Below are positions 1-8,968 of a stretch of DNA of 59,980 nt, in pieces (position 1 is the stretch's first letter; each line of letters starts with the position of its first letter). Source of the stretch: an uncultured Collinsella sp. (GTDB taxonomy: Bacteria; Actinomycetota; Coriobacteriia; Coriobacteriales; Coriobacteriaceae). Under the pieces are notes generated by a model that made no database searches, had not been told where the DNA came from, and was given only the letters and a program-made list of their open reading frames with translations. A program made the translations under genes and the position numbers. Location: positions 1 to 59,980 of the forward strand of contig CATZMG010000002.1 of the NCBI GenBank assembly GCA_958421655.1, in the 5' to 3' direction.

Positions 1-3
1 GAC

Positions 4-29
4 GGAAAGCACATTAAGTGCTTTCCTTT
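4..29 (+). terminator. Rho-independent terminator of a gene left of the window
   Basis: A perfect 9-bp stem (GGAAAGCAC / GTGCTTTCC) with a 5-base loop is followed by TTT. No gene precedes it in the window, so it probably ends a gene beyond the left edge. Bases 30-203 hold no gene or RNA that I can recognise. Confidence 0.55.
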
Positions 30-203
30 GCGTGCGGAACTCGCGACAAACTTAACCCCCGCCCTCAGCCCCGGAAGCCCTCCCTGCCGTCACATTATTC
101 AACCAGTTTTGCGGGCGTGCGCCGCTGCGCGGCTAGCCCGCGTGCTCCTCGGCGGGGTTGGTCTGATTGTTTTTGTTGAAGCTCTGCCTTTGGCTCAAAT
201 GGA

Positions 204-235
204 AACGGGGGACGCATTTGCATCCCCCGTTTTTG
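204..235. terminator. Probable bidirectional terminator
   Basis: A 9-bp stem (AACGGGGGA / TCCCCCGTT) is followed on the plus strand by a T run. It lies just beyond the stop codon of the minus-strand phosphoesterase gene, so it may serve both directions. The T tract is better on the plus strand. Confidence 0.5.
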
Positions 236-241
236 TTGTGG

Positions 242-709
242 TTACTCTAGATCAATAAATTTGGTGCTTATGATCTTGCCGTCTTTTACTAGCATTCTGG
301 CCATGGTGGGGCCTCGGGTGCCTCTGGGGTAGCTGGCGCTGCCCGGGTTGAGGACTAAGCAACGGCCCACTTGGGCTTCTTTGGTTACGTGGGTGTGGCC
401 GTTGATGGCTACGTCTACGGATCCCACCGGAAGGTCTTCGCGGTAGTGGGCTACGGCGAATTTGAGGCCTTCGTAGGTAAAGAGCGCAAGACGGTCTACA
501 TCGGGACCGTAGTCGCGGTAGTAATCGTTGTTGCCCAGTACGGCCCGCACGGGGGCGATGGTGCATAGGTGCTCGTAGTCCATCTCTGACGTGAGGTCGC
601 CGGCGTGGATAATCAGATCCGCGCCCTCAAGCTCGTCCAGGAGCGCAGGCGATAAATAGCCGTGGGTGTCCGAGATGATGTCGATGCGCTTGGCGCTTGC
701 ACTGTTCAT
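242..709 (-). CDS. YfcE/MJ0936-type metallophosphoesterase
   Basis: A 155-residue calcineurin-like phosphoesterase, probably cytosolic and dependent on two metal ions. The family's metal-ligand blocks appear in order: ISDTHG near the N-terminus, HAGD, GNND, and INGHTH near residue 105, then the C-terminal LNPGS typical of YfcE-like enzymes. The start was placed at the ATG at 709 because GGAAGGG precedes it at good spacing; an upstream in-frame ATG at 751 lacks a site. Members of the family hydrolyse small phosphodiesters, but the physiological substrate cannot be told from sequence. It stands alone, separated from the two-component genes by a terminator hairpin. Confidence 0.88.
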   Translation of the reverse strand: MNSASAKRIDIISDTHGYLSPALLDELEGADLIIHAGDLTSEMDYEHLCTIAPVRAVLGNNDYYRDYGPDVDRLALFTYEGLKFAVAHYREDLPVGSVDVAINGHTHVTKEAQVGRCLVLNPGSASYPRGTRGPTMARMLVKDGKIISTKFIDLE

Positions 710-750
710 GGGATCCCTTCCGCAAAAAAACGATTCGGCAGATACATACA

Positions 751-799
751 AAAAGGCCCCACGGCTCCGCAGACGATGGGTCTACAGGGCTGCGGGGCC
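751..799 (-). terminator. Terminator of the first LytTR operon
   Basis: Read on the minus strand, GGCCCC pairs with GGGGCC (755-760 with 794-799), with an inner CGCAG/CTGCG pairing, and the stem is followed by TTTTT. It lies directly after the stop codon of the LytTR regulator. Confidence 0.7.
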
Positions 800-805
800 A
801 GTGTG

Positions 806-1522
806 CTAGAGACTCAGAGCCTTCTTGAGCGGCACGACGCGGCGGCGCGAAACCGGCACGCGTTCGTCGACGCCCGTAATGCCCAGCTGGATGGCACCCG
901 AGGGCACCGTCTCGACGTCCGTGACGCACGCCAAGTTGACGATATAGCGACGGTGAACACGGAAGAAGCCAAAGTCGCAGAGCTTGGCCTCAAACTGCGC
1001 CAGCGAGGTCGTCGACAAAAAGCGATCATCGACGGTATAGATGCAGGAGTAATCGTCCTTAGCCATGATAAAGCGAATGTCGTCCACGGGAATGAGCACC
1101 TTGCGGCCGCCCTTTTCCACCGGGATACGCTCGATGGTCACCTTGCTGTCCGTAACCGGCTTGGCGCGTTGCATGACCTTCTCGATCGCGCGATCCAAGC
1201 GAGCTTCTTCGACCGGCTTCATCAGATAATCGACGGCATCCACGTCGAATGCCTCGACCGCATGGTCACTATACGCAGTCACAAACACGATCGCCGGCGG
1301 ATTTTTGAGCTTATGCAGCGCCTCGGCAAGTTGCAGGCCCGAGGCACCGGGCATCGAGATATCGAGAAACACGACATCCACGCGACTTTCCATAAGCATC
1401 TCGATGGCGGAGCGGACGCTCGACGCCTCCGTGATCGTGCCGATCTTGCCCGTTTGCTCGAGCAGGAAGCGAAGCTCCGAGCGAGCCGGCGCCTCATCAT
1501 CCACAATCATCGCACGCAGCAT
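806..1522 (-). CDS. LytTR-family response regulator (system 1)
   Basis: A 238-residue two-domain regulator. Residues 1-120 are a receiver domain with the acidic pair VDDE, phosphoacceptor Asp54 in FLDISMPG, and a conserved Lys in YLMKPVEE. Residues about 140-238 are a LytTR DNA-binding domain, recognisable by FFRVHRRYIVNL and the basic PVSRRRV near the end. The start at the ATG at 1522 follows GAAAGG at 10 bases; a TTG seven codons upstream has no such site. It follows the sensor kinase by 72 bases and is the last gene of the glycosyltransferase-kinase-regulator operon. Target genes are unknown; LytTR proteins typically bind pairs of short direct repeats. Confidence 0.93.
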   Translation of the reverse strand: MLRAMIVDDEAPARSELRFLLEQTGKIGTITEASSVRSAIEMLMESRVDVVFLDISMPGASGLQLAEALHKLKNPPAIVFVTAYSDHAVEAFDVDAVDYLMKPVEEARLDRAIEKVMQRAKPVTDSKVTIERIPVEKGGRKVLIPVDDIRFIMAKDDYSCIYTVDDRFLSTTSLAQFEAKLCDFGFFRVHRRYIVNLACVTDVETVPSGAIQLGITGVDERVPVSRRRVVPLKKALSL

Positions 1523-1594
1523 AGGGATAAAACCTTTCGTCAACTAACTACGCCGGGCATCCGTCGCATGACGTTGAGCCCGTAGCCTTTTATT

Positions 1595-2938
1595 TTACTC
1601 TTGAATGTCAAAGATGCTCTCTGACAAATCAAGATGAAGGAGCACTTTGGTGCCCTTGCCCGGCGCCGATTCGACACGCGTATAGGAGTGCGGCCCATAA
1701 AAGCGATGGATGCGCTCCGAAATATTGTGCATGGCCACACCGGCGCCGCCACCCTGGGGAGAGCTGGCGTCGGGACGGGCAGAGCGCTCGTCAAACAGTC
1801 TGGCGGCGGTACCCTCATCCATGCCCACGCCATTATCGGCCACGGCAATCAAGATTGCATCCTCGCCGTCTTGGTGAACGGTCACGTCGATCCTCAGGGC
1901 GTCGTCATCGCCCATACCATGACGTACGGCGTTCTCGACAATCGGCTGGATCACGAACGCCGGCACCAGCGTATCTTCCACGTCCTCGGACACATCGAAC
2001 GTCGCAAGCACGCGGTCCTCGCCAAAGCGGGCCTTCTCAAAGGTAAGGTAGCGCTTGGTCTGTGCAACCTCGCGCGAGACCGGAATAAGCGATCCCGAGT
2101 TGTCGAGCGTGGCACGATAGAACGATGAGAACTCACGAAGCAGTTCGCGGGCCCGCAGCGGGTCGGTGCGCGTAAACGATGCAATGGTGTTCAGCGTGTT
2201 GAACAGGAAGTGCGGGTTAATCTGCGCTTGCAGCGCACGCACCTCGGCGCGCGCCGTGAGTTCCTTTTGCACCTCGAGCTCGTGGATGGCGAGCTGCGTG
2301 GACAAGATCTCGGCAAAGCCCGAGGCAAGCGCGTACTGGGTACGGTCGACGGCGCGCGGGGTCTTGTAGTAGAACTTGAGCGTGCCGACGGTACGATCGC
2401 CCACCTTGATGGGGGCGATAATGCCGGCGGGGACTTGGTTGTGCGAGCCATCCGAGCCCACGACATCCACCATACGGTTGAACGACTGCACGATGCCATG
2501 TTCGATAACGTAGCGTGTGGCAAGCGTGTGGATGGGAGAATCTGGCAGTAGTTTTTCCTCAAACTCGCCTGCGCAGGCCAACACGTTGCCCTCGTCGGTG
2601 ATGGCCACCGTCATGGCGCGCGTCTCGGGCAAAATGCGCCGGCACACCAAACGCGCCGACTCCTGCGTCAGACCGCCCTTAATGTCCTCAAGCATGGCCG
2701 AGGCCACCGAGAGCGTCTCCTCGGTGTACTGGGAGCGCACCGAATCGGGATTGAGCGTCAAAAAGATAAAGATGCACAGAAAGATGCACAGCAGCGCGCA
2801 GGCAATCACCGTGGCGATCGGCTCGATACCGGTCACCAAGGCAAAAATAAAGTACACCAGCACGCAAATGGCGCAGGCAACGGCAATGATGCGAAAGATT
2901 GATATTGAACTATCGCGCTGGGCGCGGCGGTCGATCAT
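1595..2938 (-). CDS. LytS-type sensor histidine kinase (system 1)
   Basis: A 447-residue sensor kinase. Two membrane helices lie at about residues 13-36 and 41-61 with almost no extracytoplasmic loop, followed by a GAF-like sensing region (about 75-215). The HisKA-type His_kinase block has the phosphorylated His243 in NPHFLFNTLN, and the HATPase_c domain has the N box ENAVRHG and DNGVGMD. It differs from classical LytS in lacking the multi-helix 5TM-Lyt sensor, so the stimulus may be cytosolic or at the membrane. Its ATG overlaps the stop of the glycosyltransferase by four bases (ATGA), which implies translational coupling. It presumably phosphorylates the regulator just downstream. Confidence 0.93.
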   Translation of the reverse strand: MIDRRAQRDSSISIFRIIAVACAICVLVYFIFALVTGIEPIATVIACALLCIFLCIFIFLTLNPDSVRSQYTEETLSVASAMLEDIKGGLTQESARLVCRRILPETRAMTVAITDEGNVLACAGEFEEKLLPDSPIHTLATRYVIEHGIVQSFNRMVDVVGSDGSHNQVPAGIIAPIKVGDRTVGTLKFYYKTPRAVDRTQYALASGFAEILSTQLAIHELEVQKELTARAEVRALQAQINPHFLFNTLNTIASFTRTDPLRARELLREFSSFYRATLDNSGSLIPVSREVAQTKRYLTFEKARFGEDRVLATFDVSEDVEDTLVPAFVIQPIVENAVRHGMGDDDALRIDVTVHQDGEDAILIAVADNGVGMDEGTAARLFDERSARPDASSPQGGGAGVAMHNISERIHRFYGPHSYTRVESAPGKGTKVLLHLDLSESIFDIQE

Positions 2939-4122
2939 TCGGCCCCCTCCAGGATACTGATCAGTTGTGCGTCACGCCAAAGCCCGTCCATGATCTTGGG
3001 CCAAAAGCTCTGGAAACGCAGGTAGCTTGCAGCGTTTTGGCGCGCATAGGCCTTTGCCTCGTCGATACCATGGCGCCAGATGCGCAGGTAGCCCTCATGC
3101 TCGCGGGTAAACACGCTGCGGACCATAGCGGTCTTGCGCACGCGGTCGTCGAGCTCGCGCGAAATCCACGGGCCCGGGTAGGGCATGAGCGATGCCGCCG
3201 TAACGGGAATGAGCTCCTTTTGATGCGCGGCGAATGTCAACTTTGCCCTTTCGTAGTACCAACGGTATACATCCTGCATAAAGCGCGGTGAGCGCTTTTC
3301 GGACTCCGGAGGCAGATGACGCACGGTCCACTCGTTATCGAACCACACGTCGTAGCCAAACATGCGCATGTTAAAGAGGTAATCCAAGTCCTCGCCGCGG
3401 GTGATAAACGGGTCAAAGGCTACACGCGTAAAGGCGCGGGCGTGCAGGGCCATCAGGCCGCCGCACACGTAGTTGGAGCGCGAGATGCGGGTGCCCGAGA
3501 GCGCCTTTTTCATCCAACGGTTGAACTCGATGCGCTTGGTCCACCAACGATGGCAGATGCCCGCCTTGTCCGTGGGAGCCAGCGGCGAGCCGTCGCGATC
3601 GTAGAAATAGCCGCTCTTGACCAAGATCGGCAAGCCCTGACGTGTCTGCTGCCCCAACGCATAGGTCGCGCGCTTCATAAAGTCGGCGTCGATGACAGTC
3701 TCATCGTCATCCAAAAAGATAACCGCGTCATGCCCCAGCACAGCGGCACAGGCTAGCCCCATGTTGCGGATGGCACCGTAGCCTCGCAGGCTCACGCACT
3801 CGCCCGAACCCTTGGGCGCGATCTGAGCAACCCGGTCTGCAATGCGCGAGGCCTGGGTGTTGGTGACAACGGTGACCTTGAGCGTGGGATGCGCGTCGAC
3901 AATCTCGTGCACGCGCAGCGACACATCGGCTGTGGCAGAAACGGGACAGACCACCAAAAGGATGATGCGCGGGATGTCACGTACCTGCTCAAGCGAGGCC
4001 AGGCAGCGGTCGAGTTCGGGATTGTCGGCGTTGAGTCGCGTCGAATGGTCATAGGTGCCAGGGGCGTTTGCGCAAGCGTCATCGCCCGCCCAATACGTTG
4101 GAATCACGACTGTGGCGTTCAT
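2935..4122 (-). CDS. Family-2-like glycosyltransferase
   Basis: A 395-residue GT-A fold glycosyltransferase. It opens with the Rossmann strand VVIPTYW, has a DXD-type metal/nucleotide-sugar motif in FLDDDETV (Asp138-Asp140), and a later acceptor-side motif RGEDLDY. No membrane segment is evident, so it probably works at the cytosolic face on an envelope glycan or lipid acceptor; donor and acceptor are unknown. GGGAGGG precedes the ATG at 4122. It is the first gene of an operon with a LytS-type kinase (four-base overlap) and a LytTR regulator, an unusual arrangement that links it to envelope-responsive control. Confidence 0.85.
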   Translation of the reverse strand: MNATVVIPTYWAGDDACANAPGTYDHSTRLNADNPELDRCLASLEQVRDIPRIILLVVCPVSATADVSLRVHEIVDAHPTLKVTVVTNTQASRIADRVAQIAPKGSGECVSLRGYGAIRNMGLACAAVLGHDAVIFLDDDETVIDADFMKRATYALGQQTRQGLPILVKSGYFYDRDGSPLAPTDKAGICHRWWTKRIEFNRWMKKALSGTRISRSNYVCGGLMALHARAFTRVAFDPFITRGEDLDYLFNMRMFGYDVWFDNEWTVRHLPPESEKRSPRFMQDVYRWYYERAKLTFAAHQKELIPVTAASLMPYPGPWISRELDDRVRKTAMVRSVFTREHEGYLRIWRHGIDEAKAYARQNAASYLRFQSFWPKIMDGLWRDAQLISILEGAE

Positions 4123-4145
4123 GCCTTACCCTCCCTGCAACACAA

Positions 4146-4178
4146 AAACGGGACGCCGCCAAACACAGGCGACGCCCC
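4146..4178 (-). terminator. Terminator of the MFS transporter gene
   Basis: On the minus strand GGGGCGTCGCC pairs with GGCGGCGTCCC (11-bp stem, one wobble) and is followed by GTTTTTG. It sits between the transporter and the glycosyltransferase, so the latter probably has its own promoter. Confidence 0.8.
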
Positions 4179-4293
4179 GCGACCTAGCTGATTCCATCAT
4201 ACCCACTTGGGCAAATCATTGCTCGCAAGTCGCAATGTTTATTGCGGATAACCCCAAAAGAGTACCGTGGACAGGCACAATAGCCGCTCGCTC

Positions 4294-5553
4294 CTATGCG
4301 GCATGCTCTGCCGCCCGAGTCATGCGGGACAGGCGGACCAGCAGCATAAAGCCAACGATCAGCAGCACGCCAATGGAAAGGACGCCCAGCGACGGGTTGC
4401 CGGTCAGCGAGGTGACGACCGACACTAGGAAAGTGCCCATGACGCTTGCATAGCGACCGAAGATGTCAAAGAAGCCGTAGTACTCGTTGGACTTTTCCTT
4501 GGGGATAATGCGACCAAAGTAGCTACGGCTAAGCGCCTGCACGCCGCCCTGGAACAGGCCGACCATAATGGCAAGCACCCAGAATTCAAAGGCGGTCTTT
4601 AGGAAGAACGCGGCGAACAGCACAATGCCCATGTAGGCGGCGACTGCCACCAGGATCATGTTGAGCGTGCCCACGCGTCCGGCGAGCTTGCCGTAGATGA
4701 TGGCGGACGGAAAGGCCACGAACTGCGTGACGAGCAGCGCCAGGACCAACTGGGTCGAATCGATGCCCAAAGCCGAGCCGTAGCTGGTAGCCATGGAAAT
4801 GACCGTGTGCACACCGTCGATATAGAAGAAGAACGCAATCATGTAGACCAGCACGGTCTTGTTGTGGGCGATCTCGCGCATGGTGTGTCCGACCTCGGAG
4901 AACACACCGCCCACGATGTGGCCGATGGTGTCCTCGGGACCGCGCTCGCGACCGTACTTTTGCTTATAGGTGCGAATGAGCGGCAGGGTAAAGATGAGCC
5001 ACCAGGCACCAGTGATGATAAACGACAGACGCGTTGCCAGCATGGTAGGGACGCCAAGAGCGGGGCCACCCATGATGAGCGCCAGGCAGATGACGAACGG
5101 CACGGTGGAACCGATGTAGCCCCAGGCATAGCCCGAGCTGGACACGGCGTCCATGCGCTCGTCGGTGGTAATGTCGGGCAGCATGGCGTCGTAGAACGTC
5201 ATAGAAGAGTTAAGGCCGATGGTGCACAGCACGTACACGGTCAAAAATGCCATGGCGGACATTGGGATAGCCTGCGCCAAGCAAAGCACCAGGCCCGTGA
5301 GGAAGAAGCCCAAGAAGAACTTGATCTTGTTGCCGGCGTAGTCGGCAAGCGCGCCCAGAATGGGCATGAGCATGGCGATGACCAGCGAGGCAATCGTCTG
5401 CGCATTGCCCCAGGCGACCACCAGGTCGGCCGAAGAAGCGCCGGTATTGATGGCGTTAAAGTAAATGGGCACCACCGAGGTATTGAGCAGCACGAGGGCC
5501 GAATTGCCCACATCATACATAACCCAGTTACGCTCGAGCTTGGTGTATTTCAT
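4294..5553 (-). CDS. MFS transporter, UMF1 (Atg22-like) family
   Basis: A 419-residue polytopic inner-membrane protein with about 12 hydrophobic segments. The N-terminal WVMYDVGNSA and the following MLMPILGALADYAG are the signature of the UMF1 group of the major facilitator superfamily, which includes yeast vacuolar effluxer Atg22. Substrates of bacterial members are not established, though amino-acid or small-metabolite export is often suggested. GAAGGG lies nine bases before the ATG at 5553. It is a single-gene unit followed by its own terminator. Confidence 0.88.
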   Translation of the reverse strand: MKYTKLERNWVMYDVGNSALVLLNTSVVPIYFNAINTGASSADLVVAWGNAQTIASLVIAMLMPILGALADYAGNKIKFFLGFFLTGLVLCLAQAIPMSAMAFLTVYVLCTIGLNSSMTFYDAMLPDITTDERMDAVSSSGYAWGYIGSTVPFVICLALIMGGPALGVPTMLATRLSFIITGAWWLIFTLPLIRTYKQKYGRERGPEDTIGHIVGGVFSEVGHTMREIAHNKTVLVYMIAFFFYIDGVHTVISMATSYGSALGIDSTQLVLALLVTQFVAFPSAIIYGKLAGRVGTLNMILVAVAAYMGIVLFAAFFLKTAFEFWVLAIMVGLFQGGVQALSRSYFGRIIPKEKSNEYYGFFDIFGRYASVMGTFLVSVVTSLTGNPSLGVLSIGVLLIVGFMLLVRLSRMTRAAEHAA

Positions 5554-5654
5554 GGACAGGGACCCTTCGTATTCGCCCGATATGCAGTTAGTTCATCGTA
5601 CCCCAATTGTCCAGAACCGCCGGTAAGGATTCGGCAAAGGGGCACGCACGGGCC

Positions 5655-6599
5655 CTATTCCTCGCGGTCGAACTCCTCATCGGCATTGAGCACGCGACCG
5701 CTGTAGTTGACGTGACTGGTCACGGCATCCATGTCACCGGTCTCGATAAAACGTGCGACCGTGCACTCGTAATCGACCAGCGCGCGATCAAAGACCTCGG
5801 GGAAACTCTCGTTCGAGACCTCGTCGGTAAAGGGATTCTTCCATGTCAGATGGCCCAGGTTACCGGTGCGCTCGGGCAGCTCCGTCGTCACGCGATGGGC
5901 AAGGCCATCGAGCAGCGAGTAGTCGTGCACCAAGCCCTCAACCAGCGAGATCGCGCGCGTCTTTGCGGAGCCGGCCGGCTCAATCGCGCGGTAAAGTCGC
6001 TGCATATTGGCAACGGCAGCACCGTACTCCCCCGCCGGAATGTCAATGCCGTACACGCGTCCGGCAACATAGCTCATCAGCACGCCGGCCACGCGATTGA
6101 TGCGATCGGTGGTGACGATCTCGCCCGCCGGCGGGTAATCGTCGACCGTAGCGCCGGCGCGTTTAAGCTGCAGCATCAGTACATCCAGGTCGCTCTCGAT
6201 CACGGCATGAACCTGACTGCTCGAATCCTCAAGCTCTGAATCGGACTCCACGATGCCAAACTGCTGCTCATAGACAAAAGGATGGGCGTTGCGGTCGAGC
6301 ACGTAATGAGACAGCAGGCCCAGCGCAAAGGCGCGACCCAAGCTGGCGTCGCGCGGCAGCAGATGCGACACGCCGTCGCGCAGGCACGCGAACTGGCGAG
6401 ACATGCGCGACCGATGCATGACCTGCGCCAGCAGCGTGCAGTCGGAAACACGCGGTGTCAGAATGTGAAAGAAAAACGGGTCGGGGCCTTGGTTGCCCAA
6501 GATAAAGGCAATGCGCTCTTCATCGGACGTGATGACGCCCTGCGGAAGACGGTCGATGCTTTCCTCGCCAAACAGATGATGGGTGATAAGCGCGGGCAT
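5655..6599 (-). CDS. Zinc-dependent phospholipase C-like protein
   Basis: A 314-residue protein of the zinc-dependent phospholipase C / S1-P1 nuclease-like superfamily. Candidate metal ligands are His6-His7 of ALITHHLFGEES at the N-terminus, GPDPFFF, LLSHYVLDRNAHPF and a downstream HAVIESDLD; this His/Asp-rich helical pattern is typical of the family. No signal peptide is visible, unlike secreted clostridial alpha-toxins, so it is more likely a cytosolic or membrane-associated housekeeping type. The ATG at 6599 follows GAAAGGATC; the in-frame ATG ten codons upstream has no site. It lies 92 bases after the second LytTR regulator with no clear terminator between, so it may be cotranscribed with that system. 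Confidence 0.8.
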   Translation of the reverse strand: MPALITHHLFGEESIDRLPQGVITSDEERIAFILGNQGPDPFFFHILTPRVSDCTLLAQVMHRSRMSRQFACLRDGVSHLLPRDASLGRAFALGLLSHYVLDRNAHPFVYEQQFGIVESDSELEDSSSQVHAVIESDLDVLMLQLKRAGATVDDYPPAGEIVTTDRINRVAGVLMSYVAGRVYGIDIPAGEYGAAVANMQRLYRAIEPAGSAKTRAISLVEGLVHDYSLLDGLAHRVTTELPERTGNLGHLTWKNPFTDEVSNESFPEVFDRALVDYECTVARFIETGDMDAVTSHVNYSGRVLNADEEFDREE

Positions 6600-6691
6600 A
6601 ATGATCCTTTCGATTTCATTCGATGCCACCCATTATGCCCACCGCGCGCCCATGCCAAACCTGCGATGGTAAACGACGGCACGCAGACCGT

Positions 6692-7426
6692 CTACGCAAG
6701 CCCCAAGTGTGCTTTAACCTCGGCAGCGCGACGGCGGGACACGGGCACCGTCGAGGTTACGCGATCGAGCCTGAGTTCCATAAGACCCGTGGAACCGATC
6801 TCGACATTGTGCACGTCCTCCAAATTGACCAGATAGCTGCGGTGGACACGGATAAAGCCCTCGGGGGCCAGGCGCCGCTCGAGCGAGGAAATCGACTCAT
6901 TGATCAGGTATGTTCCCTCGGCGCAGACGGCGTTGCAAAAATCGGCACGCGCCTCAAAGTAGCAGACGTCTGCGGCGGGAATGAACACCTTTTTGCCCCC
7001 GCGGTCCACCGTCAGACGCAAAGGCTGGCGCGGAGCGTGGATAACACGACGGACACCCAAGGCTGCCTCGATCTTGTCGAGTGCCTTTGACAGGCGTGCG
7101 TCCTCGACCGGCTTGACGACATAATCGACGGCATCGAGGTTATAGGCATCGGCCGCATACTCGGCAAACGCCGTCACAAACACAACCACCGGCGGCGTCT
7201 TTAGGTTCTGCAGCGTCTCGGCAAGCTCAATTCCCGAGCGACCGGGCATGGTAATGTCTAAAAATAGCACGTCGGGCTTGTTCGACAGAATCGACTCCAC
7301 GGCTTCGGTGACATTGCCCGCCTCGGCAATCTGGCCCACACGCGTATCCTTTTCCAACAGATAGCGTAGCTCGGCCCTAATGGGAGGTTCGTCATCAACC
7401 ACCAAGATGTTCCAGCCTTCGGACAT
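6692..7426 (-). CDS. LytTR-family response regulator (system 2)
   Basis: A 244-residue paralogue of the regulator at 806-1522. The receiver has VVDDE, phosphoacceptor Asp57 in FLDITMPG and the conserved Lys in YVVKPVED; the C-terminal LytTR domain carries FIRVHRSYLVNL and PVSRRRAAEV. GAGGGGAA precedes the ATG at 7426. It lies 38 bases downstream of its partner kinase. The two regulators diverge clearly in the recognition part of LytTR, so they probably act on different promoters, but this has not been tested by alignment to known sites. Confidence 0.93.
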   Translation of the reverse strand: MSEGWNILVVDDEPPIRAELRYLLEKDTRVGQIAEAGNVTEAVESILSNKPDVLFLDITMPGRSGIELAETLQNLKTPPVVVFVTAFAEYAADAYNLDAVDYVVKPVEDARLSKALDKIEAALGVRRVIHAPRQPLRLTVDRGGKKVFIPAADVCYFEARADFCNAVCAEGTYLINESISSLERRLAPEGFIRVHRSYLVNLEDVHNVEIGSTGLMELRLDRVTSTVPVSRRRAAEVKAHLGLA

Positions 7427-7464
7427 ATGTGCTTCCCCTCTTTTTCTCTCAATCCAACCGCGTG

Positions 7465-8850
7465 CTACGCCGTCAACGGCGCCGGCTCATGCGGCTCGCC
7501 GTTCAGCTCGACGATGACCTGCGTGCCAACGCCCTCCTGGGACTTCACGCGCATGCCAGAATCTTCTCCGTAAAAGAAATGGATGCGCTGAAGCACGTTG
7601 AAGAGCGCCAAGCCGCAGCCTCGTTTGATGGAGCCGTCGGCGGTAATGCTCTCGGGCTCCTCCAGGCGATGCTGCTCAAACAGATGCGCGCAGACCTCTT
7701 CGCTCATACCGATGCCATCGTCCTCGACGATGATCTCCAAACCGTCATCGGTCTCGAAAGCCCTAACACGAATAGAAAGCGGCTCGGTCTCGCGCTGCGC
7801 GTGTTTGATGCAGTTTTCGAGCAACGGCTGCAAGATAAACGGCGGCACCATGCAATCGCGCACCTCAAAGTCGATATCGACCGAGACGCGCAAACGGCCG
7901 TCGCCATACCGGGCCTGCATAAGATTGATATAACGAGTACCCTGTTCCACCTCGTGCTCGAGCGTGGTGAGCGTATCGGAATCAGAAAGCGTCTGACGAT
8001 AGTAATTGGAGAAGTCGATCAGCAGCGATCGCGCCTTGTCGGGCTCGGTTCGAACGAGCGACACGATGGTGCTGATGGTGTTAAACAGAAAATGAGGATC
8101 GACCTGCGATTGCAAGGCGCGCAGCTCCACGCGGGCCGTAAGCTCGTCCTGGCGCTCGAGCTCAAAGCTCGCAAGCTGCGTGGAAATGAGGTCGGCAAAG
8201 CCCGAGGCAAGCGCCGTCTGGCGCATATCGATGCTGCTCAGACGGGGATAATACAGCTCGAGCGTGCCCACGCAATGCCCGCGCACGGTAAGCGGTGCGA
8301 CAATACCGGCGCGCAGGCGCGGAAAGTAGCCACCTGTCTCGGTCGAGGCATCGCGCGAGAACACGCTTTGCTCACCGCTGTTGATCACGTTGAGCGTAGT
8401 CCGCAGCACCACCGGGGTGCCCGCGGGGCATTTTGCCGAGTCCTCGCCCCAGCTTGCCAACACCTGCTTGCCGTCGGTAAAGCAGATGGCAGAGGCGATA
8501 GTTTCGGACAGGATGATCTTAGAGGCGCCTAGGGCAGCTTCGGGCGTAAGGCCGCGCGACGTGTAGGCGAATATTTTTGAAGCGATGGCGAGCGTGCGGT
8601 CGGTTGCGCTCGATGTGAGGTCGTCGGGAACGACAAAGACGTACGAGAAGAAGAAGCACAGCATGACCAAGCCGGCAATGACGACAACGGCCGGAACGGG
8701 ATTGGGATTATCGGTTAGATCCCAGATGAGCAGCAGGATAAGCAGCGGAACGACAATACCGAGCAAGATGGCTTGAACCACATGCTGAGCGGTACGAAAG
8801 ACCTTGGTAGAGTTGTAGCTCTTGCCCAGAATCAGCCTATTGAGATCCAC
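7465..8850 (-). CDS. LytS-type sensor histidine kinase (system 2)
   Basis: A 461-residue kinase of the same build as the one at 1595-2938: two membrane helices (about residues 25-45 and 54-74), a GAF-like region, phosphoacceptor His253 in DPHFLFNTIS, then HATPase_c with ENCIKHAQ and DDGIGMS. I place the start at GTG 8850: AAGGAG lies six bases before it, whereas the ATG two codons upstream would leave no spacing at all and the longer frame has no site. A palindrome and the terminator of the amidohydrolase lie just upstream. It forms an operon with the LytTR regulator. Confidence 0.92.
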   Translation of the reverse strand: MDLNRLILGKSYNSTKVFRTAQHVVQAILLGIVVPLLILLLIWDLTDNPNPVPAVVVIAGLVMLCFFFSYVFVVPDDLTSSATDRTLAIASKIFAYTSRGLTPEAALGASKIILSETIASAICFTDGKQVLASWGEDSAKCPAGTPVVLRTTLNVINSGEQSVFSRDASTETGGYFPRLRAGIVAPLTVRGHCVGTLELYYPRLSSIDMRQTALASGFADLISTQLASFELERQDELTARVELRALQSQVDPHFLFNTISTIVSLVRTEPDKARSLLIDFSNYYRQTLSDSDTLTTLEHEVEQGTRYINLMQARYGDGRLRVSVDIDFEVRDCMVPPFILQPLLENCIKHAQRETEPLSIRVRAFETDDGLEIIVEDDGIGMSEEVCAHLFEQHRLEEPESITADGSIKRGCGLALFNVLQRIHFFYGEDSGMRVKSQEGVGTQVIVELNGEPHEPAPLTA

Positions 8851-8882
8851 CGTCATCTCCTTCTTACCGACGCACCCCATAG

Positions 8883-8911
8883 CAATAAAGAGGGCCGCAA
8901 GCGACCCTCTC
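8883..8911 (-). terminator. Terminator of the permease-amidohydrolase operon
   Basis: On the minus strand GAGGGTCGC pairs with GCGGCCCTC (one mismatch) and is followed by TTTATT. It lies just after the amidohydrolase stop codon. Confidence 0.7.
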
Positions 8912-8912
8912 C

Positions 8913-8927
8913 ATTGCATTATGCAAT
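8913..8927. promoter_or_regulatory. Perfect palindrome upstream of kinase 2
   Basis: ATTGCATTATGCAAT has 7-base arms around a single T. It lies 63-77 bases before the GTG start of the second sensor kinase, between the preceding terminator and that gene, a position suited to an operator. The core resembles the ATTATGCAA element near 24.0 kb, but the arm order differs. Confidence 0.35.
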
Positions 8928-8968
8928 CAAATACTGTGTTTTACATCAAGCCATCGATGAACGGTAGC

